From Massilia sp. Mn16-1_5 (lineage in GTDB: Bacteria > Pseudomonadota > Gammaproteobacteria > Burkholderiales > Burkholderiaceae_D), in NCBI RefSeq assembly GCF_004798585.1, contig NZ_PPXQ01000008.1, positions 124,001 through 188,000 of the forward strand: a DNA stretch of 64,000 nucleotides. The letters are read 5' to 3'. The notes beneath the pieces are model-generated. The model searched no databases. It had not been told where the DNA came from and saw only the letters and a list, made by a program, of their open reading frames with translations. Position numbers and translations under genes: made by a program. This document shows positions 62,644 through 64,000 of the stretch, one piece after another. The stretch's first letter is position 1. Each line of letters starts with the position of its first letter.

Positions 62644-64000
62644 ATGAGACACGCCGCCTTCGCCCTGCCTGCCCTGGCAGCCGCATCCCTTCTTGCCGCC
62701 TGCAGCACGGAAAGCCAGCTGGCGCAGCCGGCGCCGGCCGTGGCCAGGGCCAGCCCCGTGGTGCCCGCGCCGGCCGCGCCGCAGCAGCGCGTCGAGGTGT
62801 CCGGATCGAGCCTGAAGATGGCCGCCGGCGCAGCCTTCACCTATGCGCCGGCGCCACCGCCACCGCCCTACCTGGTGCCGCACGTATTCCGCTTGCCCGG
62901 TGTCGACAAGTTCCCCGATGCGCTAGCGAACAAGGCGGTCCTGGTCCAGGAGCAGCCCGTCTCCACCTTCAGCACCGACGTCGACACGGCCTCGTATGCC
63001 TTCGTACGGCGCCAGCTGACTGCCGGACGGCTGCCGCCGGCGGCCGCCGTGCGCGTCGAAGAGATGGTGAATTACTTCCCCTACGACTACGCGCGCCCGT
63101 CCAGCCGCAGCCAGCCCTTCGCGGTGACGACCGCGGTGATGCCAAGTCCGTGGAAGGCGAAGAACCAGCTGCTGCACATCGCGGTACGCGGCTTTGACGT
63201 GAAGGCGGCGCAGCAGCCGCCGATGAACGTGGTGCTGCTGGTCGACGTCTCCGGTTCGATGGGGCCGCAGGACCGGCTGCCCTTGCTGAAGTAGGGATTT
63301 CGCCTGTTCGCGCAAAGCCTGCGGCCGCAGGACCGGGTGGCGATCGTGACCTACGCCAGCGGCACCACGGTGGCGCTCGAGCCGACCGGCGGTACAGACA
63401 GGCAGAAGGTGCTGGATGCCATCGATGCCCTTGGTGCGGGAGGCAGCACGGCCGGCGCCGACGGCCTGCAGCGCGCCTACGCGCTGGCCGAGCGCCACTT
63501 CGACAAGGACGCCGTGAACCGCGTGATCCTCGCCACCGACGGCGACTTCAACGTCGGCATCACCGATCCGCGCGAACTGGAGAAATTCGTCGCCGCCAAG
63601 CGCAAGAGCGGCGTCTACCTGTCGATCCTGGGCGTCGGCAGCGGCAACCTGAACGACGCGCTGATGCAGCGCCTGGCGCAGTCGGGCAACGGCAACGCGG
63701 CCTATATCGATTCGCTGCTGGAAGCGAGAAAGGCGCTGGGCGAGGAACTCGGCTCGACCATGTTCCCGATCGCGAACGACGTCAAGATGCAGGTCGAGTT
63801 CAACCCGGCGAAGGTCGCCGCCTACCGCCTGATCGGTTATGAGACGCGCATGCTGGCGCGCCAGGATTTTAAAGACGACAAGGTGGACGCCGGCGACATG
63901 GGCGCGGGCCATACGGTCACCGCGATCTACGAGATCACCCCAAGCGGCGCCGCCGGCACGCTGGTCGATCCGCTGCGCTATGGCGAGGGCAAGAAAGCGG
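62644..64000 (+). pseudogene. von Willebrand factor A lipoprotein (YfbK-like), interrupted by an in-frame amber codon
   Basis: A signal peptide with lipobox LLAAC (lipid-carrying Cys20) is followed by a Pro-rich linker, the YfbK N-terminal domain (VSTFSTDVDTASYAFVRRQL...EEMVNYFPYDY) and the start of a VWA domain with MIDAS VDVSGSM. At 63292-63294 the codon after LPLLK is TAG. The same frame then continues without error (GFRLFAQSLRPQDRVAIVTYASG...RVILATDGDFNVG...) to the window end. Family members have an amino acid, commonly Gln or Ser, at that point, and one C-to-T change from CAG gives TAG. So this is a nonsense mutant, a suppressed codon or a sequencing error. The gene runs beyond 64000. 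Confidence 0.88.

Overview
The window looks like the chromosome of a high-GC betaproteobacterium of the order Burkholderiales, most probably a Massilia/Telluria-type member of the Oxalobacteraceae. Grounds for this are large Oar-type TonB-dependent receptors, polyhydroxyalkanoate (PHA) genes, the rplU-rpmA-obgE-proB and glnA-ntrB-ntrC gene orders, and an assimilatory nitrate operon of the NasST type. The placement rests on gene content and style only; no database search was run.

Layout. 1-4004: two tandem Oar-like TonB-dependent receptors on the minus strand, the first cut by the window edge. 4611-8082: a COG2509 FAD enzyme, an RhtA-like exporter and CorA. 8256-12959: the nitrogen-control operon glnA / DUF4124 protein / ntrB / ntrC (minus), with a sigma-54 promoter and NtrC-type operators upstream of glnA. 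13293-22931: rhodanese, CocE-type hydrolase, TAXI-type binding protein, a very large bifunctional penicillin-binding protein, an EI24-type membrane protein, FKBP, acyl-CoA-binding protein and a PHA-system protein. 23111-28024: a thermolysin-like metallopeptidase, 7Fe ferredoxin, ferredoxin-NADP reductase and PHA depolymerase. 28389-34688: another TonB receptor, an RcnB-like protein, rnfB-nth and an intact IS1595-family element sitting in a terminator. 34747-43158: chemotaxis receptor, serine hydrolase, proB, obgE, rpmA, rplU, ispB and tRNA-Pro(CGG). 43214-47054: ROK-type regulator, a small protein and an unusual two-gene unit (caspase-like DUF6345-type protein plus an unknown protein). 47051-57343: nitrate/nitrite assimilation. 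57553-64000: a 35-residue microprotein, an S9 peptidase, a RIFT-barrel-like secreted protein and a von Willebrand A lipoprotein interrupted by an amber codon.

How the parts work together. Nitrogen is the main theme. NtrB/NtrC and glutamine synthetase are co-transcribed from a sigma-54 promoter. Nitrate is imported by a NarK-type carrier, reduced by NasA and then by NirBD, giving ammonium for GlnA. The nitrate operon has its own sigma-54-like promoter, followed by a leader with two hairpins whose six-base loops both have A at position 1 and G at position 4. The second hairpin overlaps an intrinsic terminator. NasS (nitrate sensor) and NasT (ANTAR antiterminator) are encoded just upstream, so the whole control circuit can be read from sequence.

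Other structure: a family of long palindromes beginning GTAGGGTGGGC occurs four times, each time at or within about 10 bases of a stop codon. A 22-bp block that is 21/22 identical precedes two unrelated small genes 13 kb apart.
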